In this document: positions 8,466 through 15,557 of the stretch, piece after piece | Numbering within the stretch: the stretch's first letter is position 1 | Layout of the letters: every line of letters starts with the position of its first letter | Notes under the pieces: model-generated | What the model was told of the DNA's origin: nothing | Seen by the model: only the letters and a program-made list of their open reading frames with translations | Databases searched by the model: none | Made by a program: the position numbers and the translations under genes | Assembly: GCA_947491475.1 (NCBI GenBank) | Contig: CANLKN010000035.1 | Span: forward strand, 1 to 35,612 | Direction: 5' to 3' | Length of the DNA stretch: 35,612 nt | DNA from: Akkermansiaceae bacterium | GTDB taxonomy: Bacteria; Verrucomicrobiota; Verrucomicrobiia; Verrucomicrobiales; Akkermansiaceae

Positions 8466-9896
8466 ATGAAAAACTCACCGGTTCGAGTCGGGCTTTTTGG
8501 CATTGGATTGGATACCTACTGGCCGCAGTTCGCCGGCTTGAAGGAGCGCCTTGAGGGATACATGGAGGAGGTTTCCGGCAAGCTCCAACGGCCGGGCGTG
8601 GAAATCGTCAACCTCGGACTGATCGACTCGCCGGAAAAGGCGATGGAGGCCGGCCACCGTTTCCGCCGCGAGGATGTGGACATCATTTTCCTGCACGTCA
8701 CGACCTATGCGCTCTCGTCCACCGTGCTGCCGGTGGTGCGCCGCGCCAAGGTGCCGGTGATTATTCTCAACCTCGCTCCCGAGGCCTCCATCGACTACGC
8801 CAGCTTCAACCAGATGGGCGACCGCACGGCGATGACCGGCGAGTGGCTCGCCCATTGCTCGGCCTGCCCGGTGCCGGAAATCGCCAACGTTTTCAACCGC
8901 GCGGGCATTCCATTCGAGCAGATCACCGGCATGCTCGGCGACGACCCGGAATGTTGGAACGAGGTGGACCAGTGGATCGACGCCGCCCGCGTGGCGCACG
9001 TGATGTCCCACAACCGCCTTGGCCTGATGGGGCATTATTACAATGGCATGCTCGATATTTACTCGGACACCACGCTGCAATGCGCGGCCTTCGGCGGTCA
9101 CATGGAAATCGTGGAGGTGGATGAGCTCGCCGCGCTGCGCCGCGAGGTGGGCGATGCGGAAATCGCCGCCCGGGTGGCCTTGTTCCGTGCGCAGTTCGAC
9201 GTGCAGGACGATTGCTCGCAGGAAGAACTCGAACGCGCCGCGCGCACTTCCGTGGCGCTCGACAAGATGGTGGAAGCCCACGATCTCGGATCGATGGCTT
9301 ATTATTACATGGGCACCGGCAACGTGGACAACGAGGACGCGATCAGCTCGATCATCCTCGGCAACTCGCTTCTCACAGCCCGCGGCGTGCCGGTGGCCGG
9401 CGAGTATGAGGTCAAGAACGCGCAGGCGATGAAGATCATGGACACCTTCGGTGCCGGTGGTTCGTTTACCGAATACTATGCCATGGACTGGAAGGAGGAC
9501 GTGGTGCTGATGGGCCATGACGGCCCCGGCCACATCGCCATCGCCGAGGGCAAAACCAAGGTCCGCCCGCTCAAGGTTTATCACGGCAAGGTCGGCCGCG
9601 GATTGTCGGTGGAAATGTCGGTGAAACACGGCCCGGTCACGCTGCTTTCGGTGGTGGAAAACGCTGGCGGCGGCCTCAAGCTGCTGGTCGCCGAGGGCGA
9701 ATCAGTGCCCGGCCCGATCCTTGAGATCGGCAACACCAACAGCCGCTACAAGTTCAGCATCGGCGCGCGGCGATTCGTCAACGACTGGAACGCCCAGGGC
9801 CCCGCGCACCACTGTGCGGTGGGTGTCGGCAAAGTCGCCGACAAGATCGAGAAGCTAGGCCGCCTGCTGGGCATGCCGGTGGTGCGGGTTTGTTAG
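8466..9896 (+). CDS. L-arabinose/L-fucose isomerase-family protein
   Basis: The 476-residue protein has the three-domain layout of the L-arabinose/L-fucose isomerase superfamily, which interconverts aldoses and ketoses with a metal ion. The four catalytic positions of E. coli AraA (E306, E333, H350, H450) have counterparts at similar spacing: Glu313 (AGEYEVKNA), Glu336 (FTEYYAMD), His351 (LMGHDGPGH) and His448/449 (GPAHHCAVG). The N-terminal region has the Rossmann-like VGLFGIGLDTYWPQF. It is probably cytoplasmic and active. It follows the symporter after 157 bases, so it likely handles the imported sugar. Overall sequence is far from classic AraA, so the natural sugar (fucose, rhamnose-related or arabinose) is undecided. 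Confidence 0.75.
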   Translation: MKNSPVRVGLFGIGLDTYWPQFAGLKERLEGYMEEVSGKLQRPGVEIVNLGLIDSPEKAMEAGHRFRREDVDIIFLHVTTYALSSTVLPVVRRAKVPVIILNLAPEASIDYASFNQMGDRTAMTGEWLAHCSACPVPEIANVFNRAGIPFEQITGMLGDDPECWNEVDQWIDAARVAHVMSHNRLGLMGHYYNGMLDIYSDTTLQCAAFGGHMEIVEVDELAALRREVGDAEIAARVALFRAQFDVQDDCSQEELERAARTSVALDKMVEAHDLGSMAYYYMGTGNVDNEDAISSIILGNSLLTARGVPVAGEYEVKNAQAMKIMDTFGAGGSFTEYYAMDWKEDVVLMGHDGPGHIAIAEGKTKVRPLKVYHGKVGRGLSVEMSVKHGPVTLLSVVENAGGGLKLLVAEGESVPGPILEIGNTNSRYKFSIGARRFVNDWNAQGPAHHCAVGVGKVADKIEKLGRLLGMPVVRVC

Positions 9897-9905
9897 AAAT
9901 GCGCG

Positions 9906-10718
9906 TCAAACCGCCACCGGCGCGGCGATGTGCGGGTGCGGGTCGTAATTTTCCAGCCGGATGTCATCGATGGTGAAGGCATCGATGCTGCGGACCTGCG
10001 GGTTGAGCCAGAGTTTCGGCAGTGGCCGCGGCTCGCGGGTCAGTTGCAGGGCGGTTTGTTCGAGGTGGTTGCTGTAGAGATGCACATCACCGAAGGTGTG
10101 GACGAAATCGCGCGGCTCGTAATCGCAGACGTGTGCGACCATTTCGGTGAACAGGGCGTAGGAGGCGATGTTGAAAGGCACGCCGAGGAACAAATCCGCA
10201 CTGCGCTGATAGAGTTGGCACGACAAGCCGGGACGACCGCCGACGCGCGCTTCGTGGACGTAAAACTGGAACAACAAATGGCACGGCGGCAGCGCCATCT
10301 GATGGATCTGGCCGACATTCCATGCGGAAACAATGTGTCGGCGCGACTGCGGATTTCCCAACAGACCGTCGATGAGCAGGTGGATCTGGTCGATGGTGCG
10401 GCCCTCGGGTGTCGGCCATGCGCGCCATTGTCTGCCGTAAACGGGGCCGAGTTCGCCCTCTGCATCAGCCCACTCGTCCCAGATGGTCACGCCGTTTTCC
10501 TTGAGGTAGCGGGTATTGGTTTCGCCGCGCAGGAACCACAGCAGTTCGTGGATGATCGAGCGGAGGTGGAGTTTCTTGGTCGTCACGCAGGGGAATCCCT
10601 GGCGCAGGTCGTAGCGCACCTGGCGGCCGAAGACCGAAACCGTGCCGGTTCCTGTGCGATCCGAGCGGTGTTCCCCGTTTTCCAAAACGTCCCGCATCAA
10701 ATCGAGGTAGGTTTTCAT
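9906..10718 (-). CDS. thyA: Thymidylate synthase
   Basis: This is the classic folate-dependent enzyme, 270 residues against about 264 in E. coli. It methylates dUMP to dTMP with 5,10-methylene-tetrahydrofolate. The start [15 protein letters not shown] is typical; the frame is open 43 codons further upstream but that extension is not conserved-looking. Landmarks are DRTGTGT (20-26), [14 protein letters not shown] (88-101), RRHIVSAWN (126-134) and the catalytic Cys146 in [28 protein letters not shown] (168-183) and HLYSNH (213-218) bind nucleotide and folate. It ends [11 protein letters not shown], as in functional enzymes. It is convergent with the isomerase gene and divergent from the CBS gene. 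No folA is visible beside it. Confidence 0.97.
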   Translation of the reverse strand: MKTYLDLMRDVLENGEHRSDRTGTGTVSVFGRQVRYDLRQGFPCVTTKKLHLRSIIHELLWFLRGETNTRYLKENGVTIWDEWADAEGELGPVYGRQWRAWPTPEGRTIDQIHLLIDGLLGNPQSRRHIVSAWNVGQIHQMALPPCHLLFQFYVHEARVGGRPGLSCQLYQRSADLFLGVPFNIASYALFTEMVAHVCDYEPRDFVHTFGDVHLYSNHLEQTALQLTREPRPLPKLWLNPQVRSIDAFTIDDIRLENYDPHPHIAAPVAV

Positions 10719-10845
10719 CACGGCGATCAAGCCACGCCCCACCCGGGGCCGGCAAGGAAGAAGGGGATTTGAAATGAAGTTTGCTGCAACCTTGACGGCC
10801 TGCACCGGATTCATCAGTTTTTTGAAAAACCCAATCAACAAAGCC

Positions 10846-11295
10846 ATGGAAATTCACGGAACCGTGCGGGATATCCTGCAAAACAAAGGCGGCGAGGTCT
10901 GGACGACTTCTCCCGAATCCACTGTTTACGACGCCATCGGCCTGATGGGTGAGAAAAACATCGGCGCTTTGGTGGCGGTGGATGGTGGCGAGGTTGTCGG
11001 CGTGCTTTCGGAGCGCGACTACAGCCGCAAGGTGGTCCTGCAAAACCGCACCTCGCGCGATACCCTTGTGGGAGACATCCTGTCCCGCCCGGCGATCGCC
11101 GTGAGCTGCGCAGACAGTATTGAAACCTGCATGCAGCTCATGACCTCGCGCCGCATCCGGCATCTGCCGGTCGTCGAAGACGGCGCGTTGGTGGGTTTGA
11201 TCTCCATGGGCGACCTCGTCAACTGGGTGATGCAATCGCAGCGCCACACCATTCAGCAGCTTCAGGGCTACATTTCCGGTGAGTATCCCGGGTGA
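10846..11295 (+). CDS. CBS-pair domain protein
   Basis: From the ATG at 10846 this is a 149-residue stand-alone pair of CBS domains. The first covers about 8-65 ([45 protein letters not shown]). The second covers about 75-135 ([45 protein letters not shown]). Both carry the usual GLIS/GVLSERD adenosyl-binding strand. Family members bind AMP, ATP or SAM and act as energy-state sensors; the partner is unknown. An ATG at 10774 in the same frame would add 24 residues, but it would crowd the thyA promoter region, so I prefer 10846. Confidence 0.88.
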   Translation: MEIHGTVRDILQNKGGEVWTTSPESTVYDAIGLMGEKNIGALVAVDGGEVVGVLSERDYSRKVVLQNRTSRDTLVGDILSRPAIAVSCADSIETCMQLMTSRRIRHLPVVEDGALVGLISMGDLVNWVMQSQRHTIQQLQGYISGEYPG

Positions 11296-11316
11296 GCGGA
11301 GGTTTCAGCAAGTGCT

Positions 11317-12003
11317 TCAGAAATCGAAGATCGCCTGCGGGCCTTTTTTAGCCGGTGCTTCGGATTCAACACCCTCGCGCAGGCCAGCGGCGGAGAAACG
11401 GATCAGGCGGCCGAGCATTGCTTCGGTGGTGGGTGTCGCCGACGCGTGATTGCTCAACGGATTCTGGCCCAATAGAACGTGGATGGTCGCGCCTTCCACA
11501 AAGTGAGCCCGCCATGCGAGTTCCTCACCGCTGAGAGCGGGAAGAGCCTTGGACAGCGCCTTGAGGAAGCGGTTGCTTGCATGGGTCTGCAACTGCTGCG
11601 CTTCCGGTGGAAATGAAGCGGGTGCCAGCGCAAAAATCCGGCCCAGCAGTTTTTGGAACAATGGCTCGGCGAGCTTGGATTTCCGGGTCATGCCCTGCAG
11701 AGGCCGCAGCCATGCATCGCAGACTTCTTCGATCGGCGTGGCTTTTCCAGCCCATTTCCTCTCCACCGCCTCCAAGCGGGCGAGGCGCTCTTCGTTGACG
11801 GGGTTGGCGTAGTGGACGATCAACAGGTCGATCAAAACCTCGCGGCTGCCGAAGTGATAGTTCAAGGCCGCGATATTGGTTTCGGCACTTCCGGTGATGT
11901 CCCGGAAGCTCACTGACTCGAAACCGCGCTCGGCAAACAGGACCTCGGCAGCATCCAGCAGGCGACGCTTGGGACCGGATTCTGGAAACTTCTTCACTCG
12001 CAT
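11317..12003 (-). CDS. TetR-family transcriptional regulator
   Basis: The protein has 228 residues. Residues about 10-57 form a TetR N-terminal domain: RRLLDAAEVLFAERGFESVSF leading into a helix-turn-helix (RDITGSAETNIAALNYHFGSREVLIDLLI). The downstream helical region with a large hydrophobic pocket resembles the CecR/DUF1956-type C-terminal domain, which binds small ligands. The gene is convergent with the CBS gene and divergent from the rpiB-glyA fusion, with a 190-base shared upstream region. It may therefore control itself or the fusion gene. No operator palindrome was securely recognised apart from the hairpin next to the fusion start. Confidence 0.85.
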   Translation of the reverse strand: MRVKKFPESGPKRRLLDAAEVLFAERGFESVSFRDITGSAETNIAALNYHFGSREVLIDLLIVHYANPVNEERLARLEAVERKWAGKATPIEEVCDAWLRPLQGMTRKSKLAEPLFQKLLGRIFALAPASFPPEAQQLQTHASNRFLKALSKALPALSGEELAWRAHFVEGATIHVLLGQNPLSNHASATPTTEAMLGRLIRFSAAGLREGVESEAPAKKGPQAIFDF

Positions 12004-12163
12004 AAGACGCGCCCAGTCAAATGAATCTCACATCCATGTCAAACACCGAGCGCTTTCTTCTGAAAGAGACTCCTGCTGGCAGCGCATGGCATCGGCGCTG
12101 GTGGCGGATGATTTTTCATGCGGCATGGAAATCATGGAGGGTGGAAATTTCCGGTTTCCAATC

Positions 12164-12187
12164 CGGGATTCCGAGTCTTGAATCCCG
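12164..12187. promoter_or_regulatory. Perfect 8-bp inverted repeat just before the rpiB-glyA start
   Basis: CGGGATTC (12164-12171) and GAATCCCG (12180-12187) are exact reverse complements around an 8-base loop. The right arm ends 6 bases before the ATG at 12194. In mRNA the hairpin would cover the position of a ribosome-binding site, and as DNA it could be an operator for the divergent TetR-type gene. A chance or REP-type palindrome is also possible. Confidence 0.4.
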
Positions 12188-12193
12188 CCGCCC

Positions 12194-13867
12194 ATGAGCC
12201 ATCCCACCTTCCGCATCGCCGTTGGCGCCGATCACGGCGCTTTTGATCTAAAAAACGCTGTTGTTTCCCACCTCAAGGCCGTCGGCCATGAGATTCACGA
12301 CTTCGGCACGCACGACGCGGCCGCGGTCGATTACGCCGATTACGCCAATCTCGTGGCCCGCAATGTGGCAGACGGCACCTACGACTTCGGGATACTTGCC
12401 TGCACCTCAGGTGTCGGCATGAGCATCGCCGCCAACCGCCACCGCCACGTGCGCGCTGCCAGCGTGCGCTCGGTCGAGGAAACCATGATCACCCGCCAAC
12501 ACAACGATTCGAATATCCTCTGCCTGAGCGGCAGACACACCGATGCCGCCACCGCCATCGCCATGGCGGACACCTTCCTCATCACGCCCTTCGAAGGTGG
12601 CCGCCACGAAGCGCGCATTTGCAAAGCCTCCGGCAGTCGCATTGCAGAGACCGATCCGGCGATCTATGCTGCCATCACCGCCGAGGAGAAACGCCAACGC
12701 AACAACATCGAGCTTATCGCTTCGGAAAATTTCACCTCGCCCGCCGTGATGGAGGCCCAGGGTTCGGTGCTCACCAATAAATATGCAGAGGGCTACCCCG
12801 GCCGCCGGTGGTATGGCGGTTGCGAAAACGTGGACATCGTCGAACAACTCGCCATCGACCGGGCCAAGGAGCTTTTCGGTGCCGAGCACGCCAACGTCCA
12901 GCCGCACTCCGGTTCGCAGGCGAACACCGCCGTTTATTTCTCCGTCCTCAAACCGGGCGACAAGATTTTCACCATGGATCTCGCCCACGGCGGCCACCTC
13001 ACCCACGGCCACAAGGCAAATTTCTCCGGCCGATTCTATGACGTCACCCACTATGGCGTATCTCCGGATGACGAGCGCATCAACTATGACGAATTGGAAA
13101 AAACCGCGCGCGAACTGAAACCCGCGCTCATCACCGTGGGGGCTTCAGCCTATTCCCGCGTCATCGATTTCGAACGCATGGGCAAGCTCGCCCGTGAGAT
13201 CGGTTCCTATCTGTTTGTGGACATGGCGCACATCGCCGGTCTCGTCGCCGCGGGCATCCACCCGAGCCCGATCCCGCACGCGGATTTCGTCACATCCACC
13301 ACCCACAAGTCCCTGCGGGGCCCGCGTGGAGGCATCATTTTGTGCAAGGAGGAGTTTGCGAAGAAAATCGACTCCCAGGTGTTCCCCGGCATCCAGGGCG
13401 GCCCGCTCATGCACGTCATCGCCGCCAAGGCCATCTGCTTCGGCGAGGCGCTCAAGCAGGAGTTCAAGGAATACTCGTCACAAGTTGTTAGAAACGCGCA
13501 AGCCATCGCCGCGCGTCTCACCGATCACGGATTCCGCATCTGTTCCGGCGGCACCGACAACCACCTGATGCTTGTCGATCTGCGCAACAAGAACCTCAAC
13601 GGCACCGAAGCCTCGCACGCCCTCGACGAGGCCGGTATCACCGTCAACAAAAACGGCATCCCTTTCGACACTGGCAGCCCGATGAAACCCAGCGGCATCC
13701 GCATCGGCACCCCCGCGGTCACCACCCGCGGCATGATGGAGAAGGATGTCGAACAAGTCGCCGACTTCATCCACGAAGCCTTGTCGGATCATGCCAATCT
13801 AGCGAAGTTACACGCACTCCGCGAACGGGTCTTCGCCTTCAACCGCGACTTCCCGCTTCCTTGGTGA
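12194..13867 (+). CDS. rpiB-glyA: Fused ribose-5-phosphate isomerase B / serine hydroxymethyltransferase
   Basis: One uninterrupted 557-residue frame holds two complete enzymes. Residues 1-145 are Rpi[11 protein letters not shown] (Asp13/His14), active-site Cys70 in [14 protein letters not shown], His103 in RQHNDSN, and EGGRHEAR near 134-141. Residues about 150-557 are [15 protein letters not shown] (172-182), [25 protein letters not shown] (235-244), and the PLP lysine Lys372 in [21 protein letters not shown] and SGIRIGTPA follow. The linker is only a few residues. RpiB interconverts ribulose-5-P and ribose-5-P; SHMT converts serine plus THF to glycine plus methylene-THF, the cofactor ThyA uses 1.5 kb away. 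All listed catalytic residues are present, so both halves look active. Confidence 0.95.
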   Translation: MSHPTFRIAVGADHGAFDLKNAVVSHLKAVGHEIHDFGTHDAAAVDYADYANLVARNVADGTYDFGILACTSGVGMSIAANRHRHVRAASVRSVEETMITRQHNDSNILCLSGRHTDAATAIAMADTFLITPFEGGRHEARICKASGSRIAETDPAIYAAITAEEKRQRNNIELIASENFTSPAVMEAQGSVLTNKYAEGYPGRRWYGGCENVDIVEQLAIDRAKELFGAEHANVQPHSGSQANTAVYFSVLKPGDKIFTMDLAHGGHLTHGHKANFSGRFYDVTHYGVSPDDERINYDELEKTARELKPALITVGASAYSRVIDFERMGKLAREIGSYLFVDMAHIAGLVAAGIHPSPIPHADFVTSTTHKSLRGPRGGIILCKEEFAKKIDSQVFPGIQGGPLMHVIAAKAICFGEALKQEFKEYSSQVVRNAQAIAARLTDHGFRICSGGTDNHLMLVDLRNKNLNGTEASHALDEAGITVNKNGIPFDTGSPMKPSGIRIGTPAVTTRGMMEKDVEQVADFIHEALSDHANLAKLHALRERVFAFNRDFPLPW

Positions 13868-13903
13868 ATCAAGGAGCGTGGGTGTCCCGCCCACAAAAAT
13901 TCT

Positions 13904-14287
13904 TCAGCCAAGGCTCTCGCAGAACTTGCGTAAGGCTTTGACTTCTTCGTCACTGGCCACTCCGGCCACGATGTGACCGGCAAGGCTGCGTGCGAGCGCT
14001 GCGGTATCCTGGGGAATCTCCAATGACTCGATCAATGCCCGCGCGATGGCTGAAAACGTGTTGCCGTTGTAGTTGGTGAATGGCGCGAGACGATGACATC
14101 TGCGACACAAATCGACCATCTCGTCCAAGCTCATCGACTCCATTCTCGATTTCTCCCAGAGCGCTCTGCAGGCGGCATGTCCGTCAGAAGTCGGCCCGTG
14201 ATGGGCGTTTTTGGATTTGCAGAGCTGCTCATTTTGCCAAACGACCAATTCCCATGGCACTTCCGCCAGCCATGTCCTTGAATTCAT
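13904..14287 (-). CDS. Small conserved-looking protein of unknown function, Cys/His-rich centre
   Basis: Not recognised. The ATG at 14287 gives 127 residues starting MNSRTWLAEVPWELV. The frame stays open upstream, but that part only translates REP-like DNA. The middle has several Cys/His residues (LCKSKNAHHG, HAACRALW, DLCRRCHRLAPF) followed by TNYNGNTFSAIARALIESL. That could be a small metal site followed by a helical C-terminus. It is convergent with rpiB-glyA and next to a scrambled region with toxin-antitoxin debris, so it may be part of mobile or accessory DNA. It is soluble by composition and has no signal peptide. Confidence 0.6.
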   Translation of the reverse strand: MNSRTWLAEVPWELVVWQNEQLCKSKNAHHGPTSDGHAACRALWEKSRMESMSLDEMVDLCRRCHRLAPFTNYNGNTFSAIARALIESLEIPQDTAALARSLAGHIVAGVASDEEVKALRKFCESLG

Positions 14288-14389
14288 GGTTTCCGCGTTT
14301 TGGCTTCGCGGACATGGCAACAAACTACATCGCCAACCGCCGTCTGGCAAGATGCCGCTTTGCCTTGCTTGGGGCGCTGGACAGGACTG

Positions 14390-14463
14390 GATCCCGAAGG
14401 GATCTAAGCCGTAACCATGTAGTGGAGGGGAGGGGGTTGGATCGTGGCGCGGGCATTCTGCCC
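14390..14463. repeat. REP-like hairpin pair
   Basis: Two perfect hairpins lie in a gene-free stretch. The first is GATCCC-GAA-GGGATC (14390-14404). The second is GCGGGCA-TTC-TGCCCGC around 14449-14465. The 21 bases 14443-14463 recur exactly as the reverse complement at 24168-24188, showing that this is a dispersed element. Such short GC-rich palindromes between genes are typical of REP elements mobilised by RAYT transposases. No RAYT gene is in the window. Confidence 0.6.
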
Positions 14464-14500
14464 GCCGCCGACTTTGCGCGTCTGATCCATTCCGCATACA

Positions 14501-15292
14501 TCATACCTGCCGGTGATGCGGATCCGATCCGTTTCTCGCACGCATTCCATATGAGGGGCGGCTGGATTGGCAGCGATGTGGATTTGCTGGTGGAATTCCA
14601 GCCTGGCAGCAACATCGGGCTTTTTGAAATGGGTGCGCTGAAAGAGGATTTGGAGGAACGACTCGGCTGCCAGGTGGACCTGCTAAGCCGACGCGCCGTG
14701 GAGCGCAGCCGCAATCCCATCCGTCGCGCCGCGATCCTCGCTCATCACATCCCGATTTATGCCCGTTGAAAAACAGACCGCGCTGTTGCGGGATATCCTT
14801 GATTCCGCCCAGACCATCCGCACGTATCTCAACGCAGTCAGTCGGGAGTCCTTCATGGCTGACATGGAAAAGCAAGATTGATCGGATTATGAGTGACGAA
14901 TTTGTCCTGCGCCGAACCAGCAATCCCAGCACCCCTTCATTCACCAGCGTCCACGCGGCGCAACTGAGGACGGAACTGCCGGCGAAGATGGCGAGGTCGC
15001 GTTTTTCCAGCGGGCCGAAGCGGCCCTTGCGGAGGTAGGCGGTGGTGAGAAAGGAATCGGTGAGGCTGGAGAGGGCGACGAAGGCCAGCGGGCGCGAGCG
15101 CGGCAGGCGCAGCACGGCATGTAGGAACCGCGAGGGCAGGGCTGGCAGACGGTTTGCAAAGGACCTGATGAGGGCTTGCAGGGTTTGCATCACGCCGACG
15201 CCGAGCCAGTCGATGCCCATACGTTGATAGGCGTGCAACACGCCGAAGTTGATGAGCACCGCACCCACGGACATCGCGACCGCGCCGGTCAT
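14501..15292 (-). CDS. Putative membrane protein ORF with a scrambled C-terminus
   Basis: Not recognised. The first about 135 residues look genuine: a hydrophobic N-terminus (MTGAVAMSVGAVLINFG), an amphipathic middle (MQTLQALIRSFANRL), then AYLRKGRFGPLEKRD and a second hydrophobic stretch (LAIFAGSSVLSCAAWTLV). Beyond about 14890 the frame only reads the antisense of the MNT/HEPN remnants, with Cys/Pro/Arg-rich low-quality sequence. The natural end was therefore probably lost at the same junction that truncated the toxin gene. Upstream of the ATG the frame stays open about 20 codons with plausible residues (CQTARKAGEAAAHVQGYHG), so the real start may also be further up or non-ATG. Probably a degraded gene. 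Confidence 0.4.
   Translation of the reverse strand: MTGAVAMSVGAVLINFGVLHAYQRMGIDWLGVGVMQTLQALIRSFANRLPALPSRFLHAVLRLPRSRPLAFVALSSLTDSFLTTAYLRKGRFGPLEKRDLAIFAGSSVLSCAAWTLVNEGVLGLLVRRRTNSSLIIRSILLFHVSHEGLPTDCVEIRADGLGGIKDIPQQRGLFFNGHKSGCDERGSRRDGWDCGCAPRRVGLAGPPGSRVVPPNPLSAHPFQKARCCCQAGIPPANPHRCQSSRPSYGMRARNGSDPHHRQV
14551..14769 (+). pseudogene. Truncated MNT-type nucleotidyltransferase (antitoxin-like)
   Basis: From an ATG at 14551, 72 residues read as the back two thirds of a minimal nucleotidyltransferase: GSDVDLLVEFQP, then LFEMGALKEDLEERLGCQVDLLSRRAV and ending near RAAILAHHIPIYAR. The family normally has about 35 more N-terminal residues, including the LFGSxARGE loop that binds nucleotide. 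Here the upstream DNA is unrelated, so the DxD is kept without its Gly-Ser partner. In intact pairs the protein (MntA) AMPylates and silences a HEPN toxin. Its 3' end overlaps the HEPN fragment by 11 bases, as in real operons. It is probably inactive. Confidence 0.65.
14759..14881 (+). pseudogene. 5' fragment of a HEPN (HepT/DUF86-like) toxin gene
   Basis: The 40-residue frame begins MPVEKQTALLRDILDS and continues through TIRTYLNAVSRESFMADMEKQD to a stop. This matches the first helices of DUF86/HepT ribonucleases, where the next residues would run into the partner-binding helix and the catalytic RxxxxxHxY motif. All of that is missing. The ATG lies inside the end of the MNT fragment, giving the expected antitoxin-toxin order. 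The break coincides with the end of the neighbouring membrane-protein region, which suggests a deletion or insertion junction near 14881. Confidence 0.6.
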
Positions 15293-15557
15293 GCCGTGGT
15301 AGCCTTGGACATGCGCCGCTGCCTCCCCGGCCTTTCGGGCGGTTTGGCAGCAATGTTGCGGTCATTGCTAACCGCTTTTGGCAGAGGATTCGTAAGTCCT
15401 CATCCGTCGGAACTGACGAGTTAAGTCAAGCGATGAGGAGTGGATGGGGGCAAGGAAAATGAAATTCCATATTACCAAATCCAATCTCGGACGGATCACC
15501 GACCCTAGCTGGGAGCTCTTAAGTGAAACAACACCCGCCCCCCTCTCCTTCCCGTTC

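Noticed and set aside
8475-8495. GGTTCGAGTC resembling a tRNA T-loop
   Set aside because: It lies inside the start of the isomerase gene, and no acceptor or anticodon stem can be built around it.
10719-10845. A promoter with TTGACG (10792-10797) for the CBS gene
   Set aside because: No acceptable -10 sequence is found 16-18 bases downstream, so the match is too weak to annotate.
13878-13894. GTGGG...CCCAC hairpin between convergent genes as an intrinsic terminator
   Set aside because: The stem is only 5 bp, and the strand that would carry a U-run after the hairpin has A's there instead; no T-run follows in either direction.
14937-15365. A second minus-strand open frame overlapping the membrane-protein ORF
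   Set aside because: Its translation is Arg/Pro/His-rich without hydrophobic pattern, while the chosen frame gives credible membrane segments.
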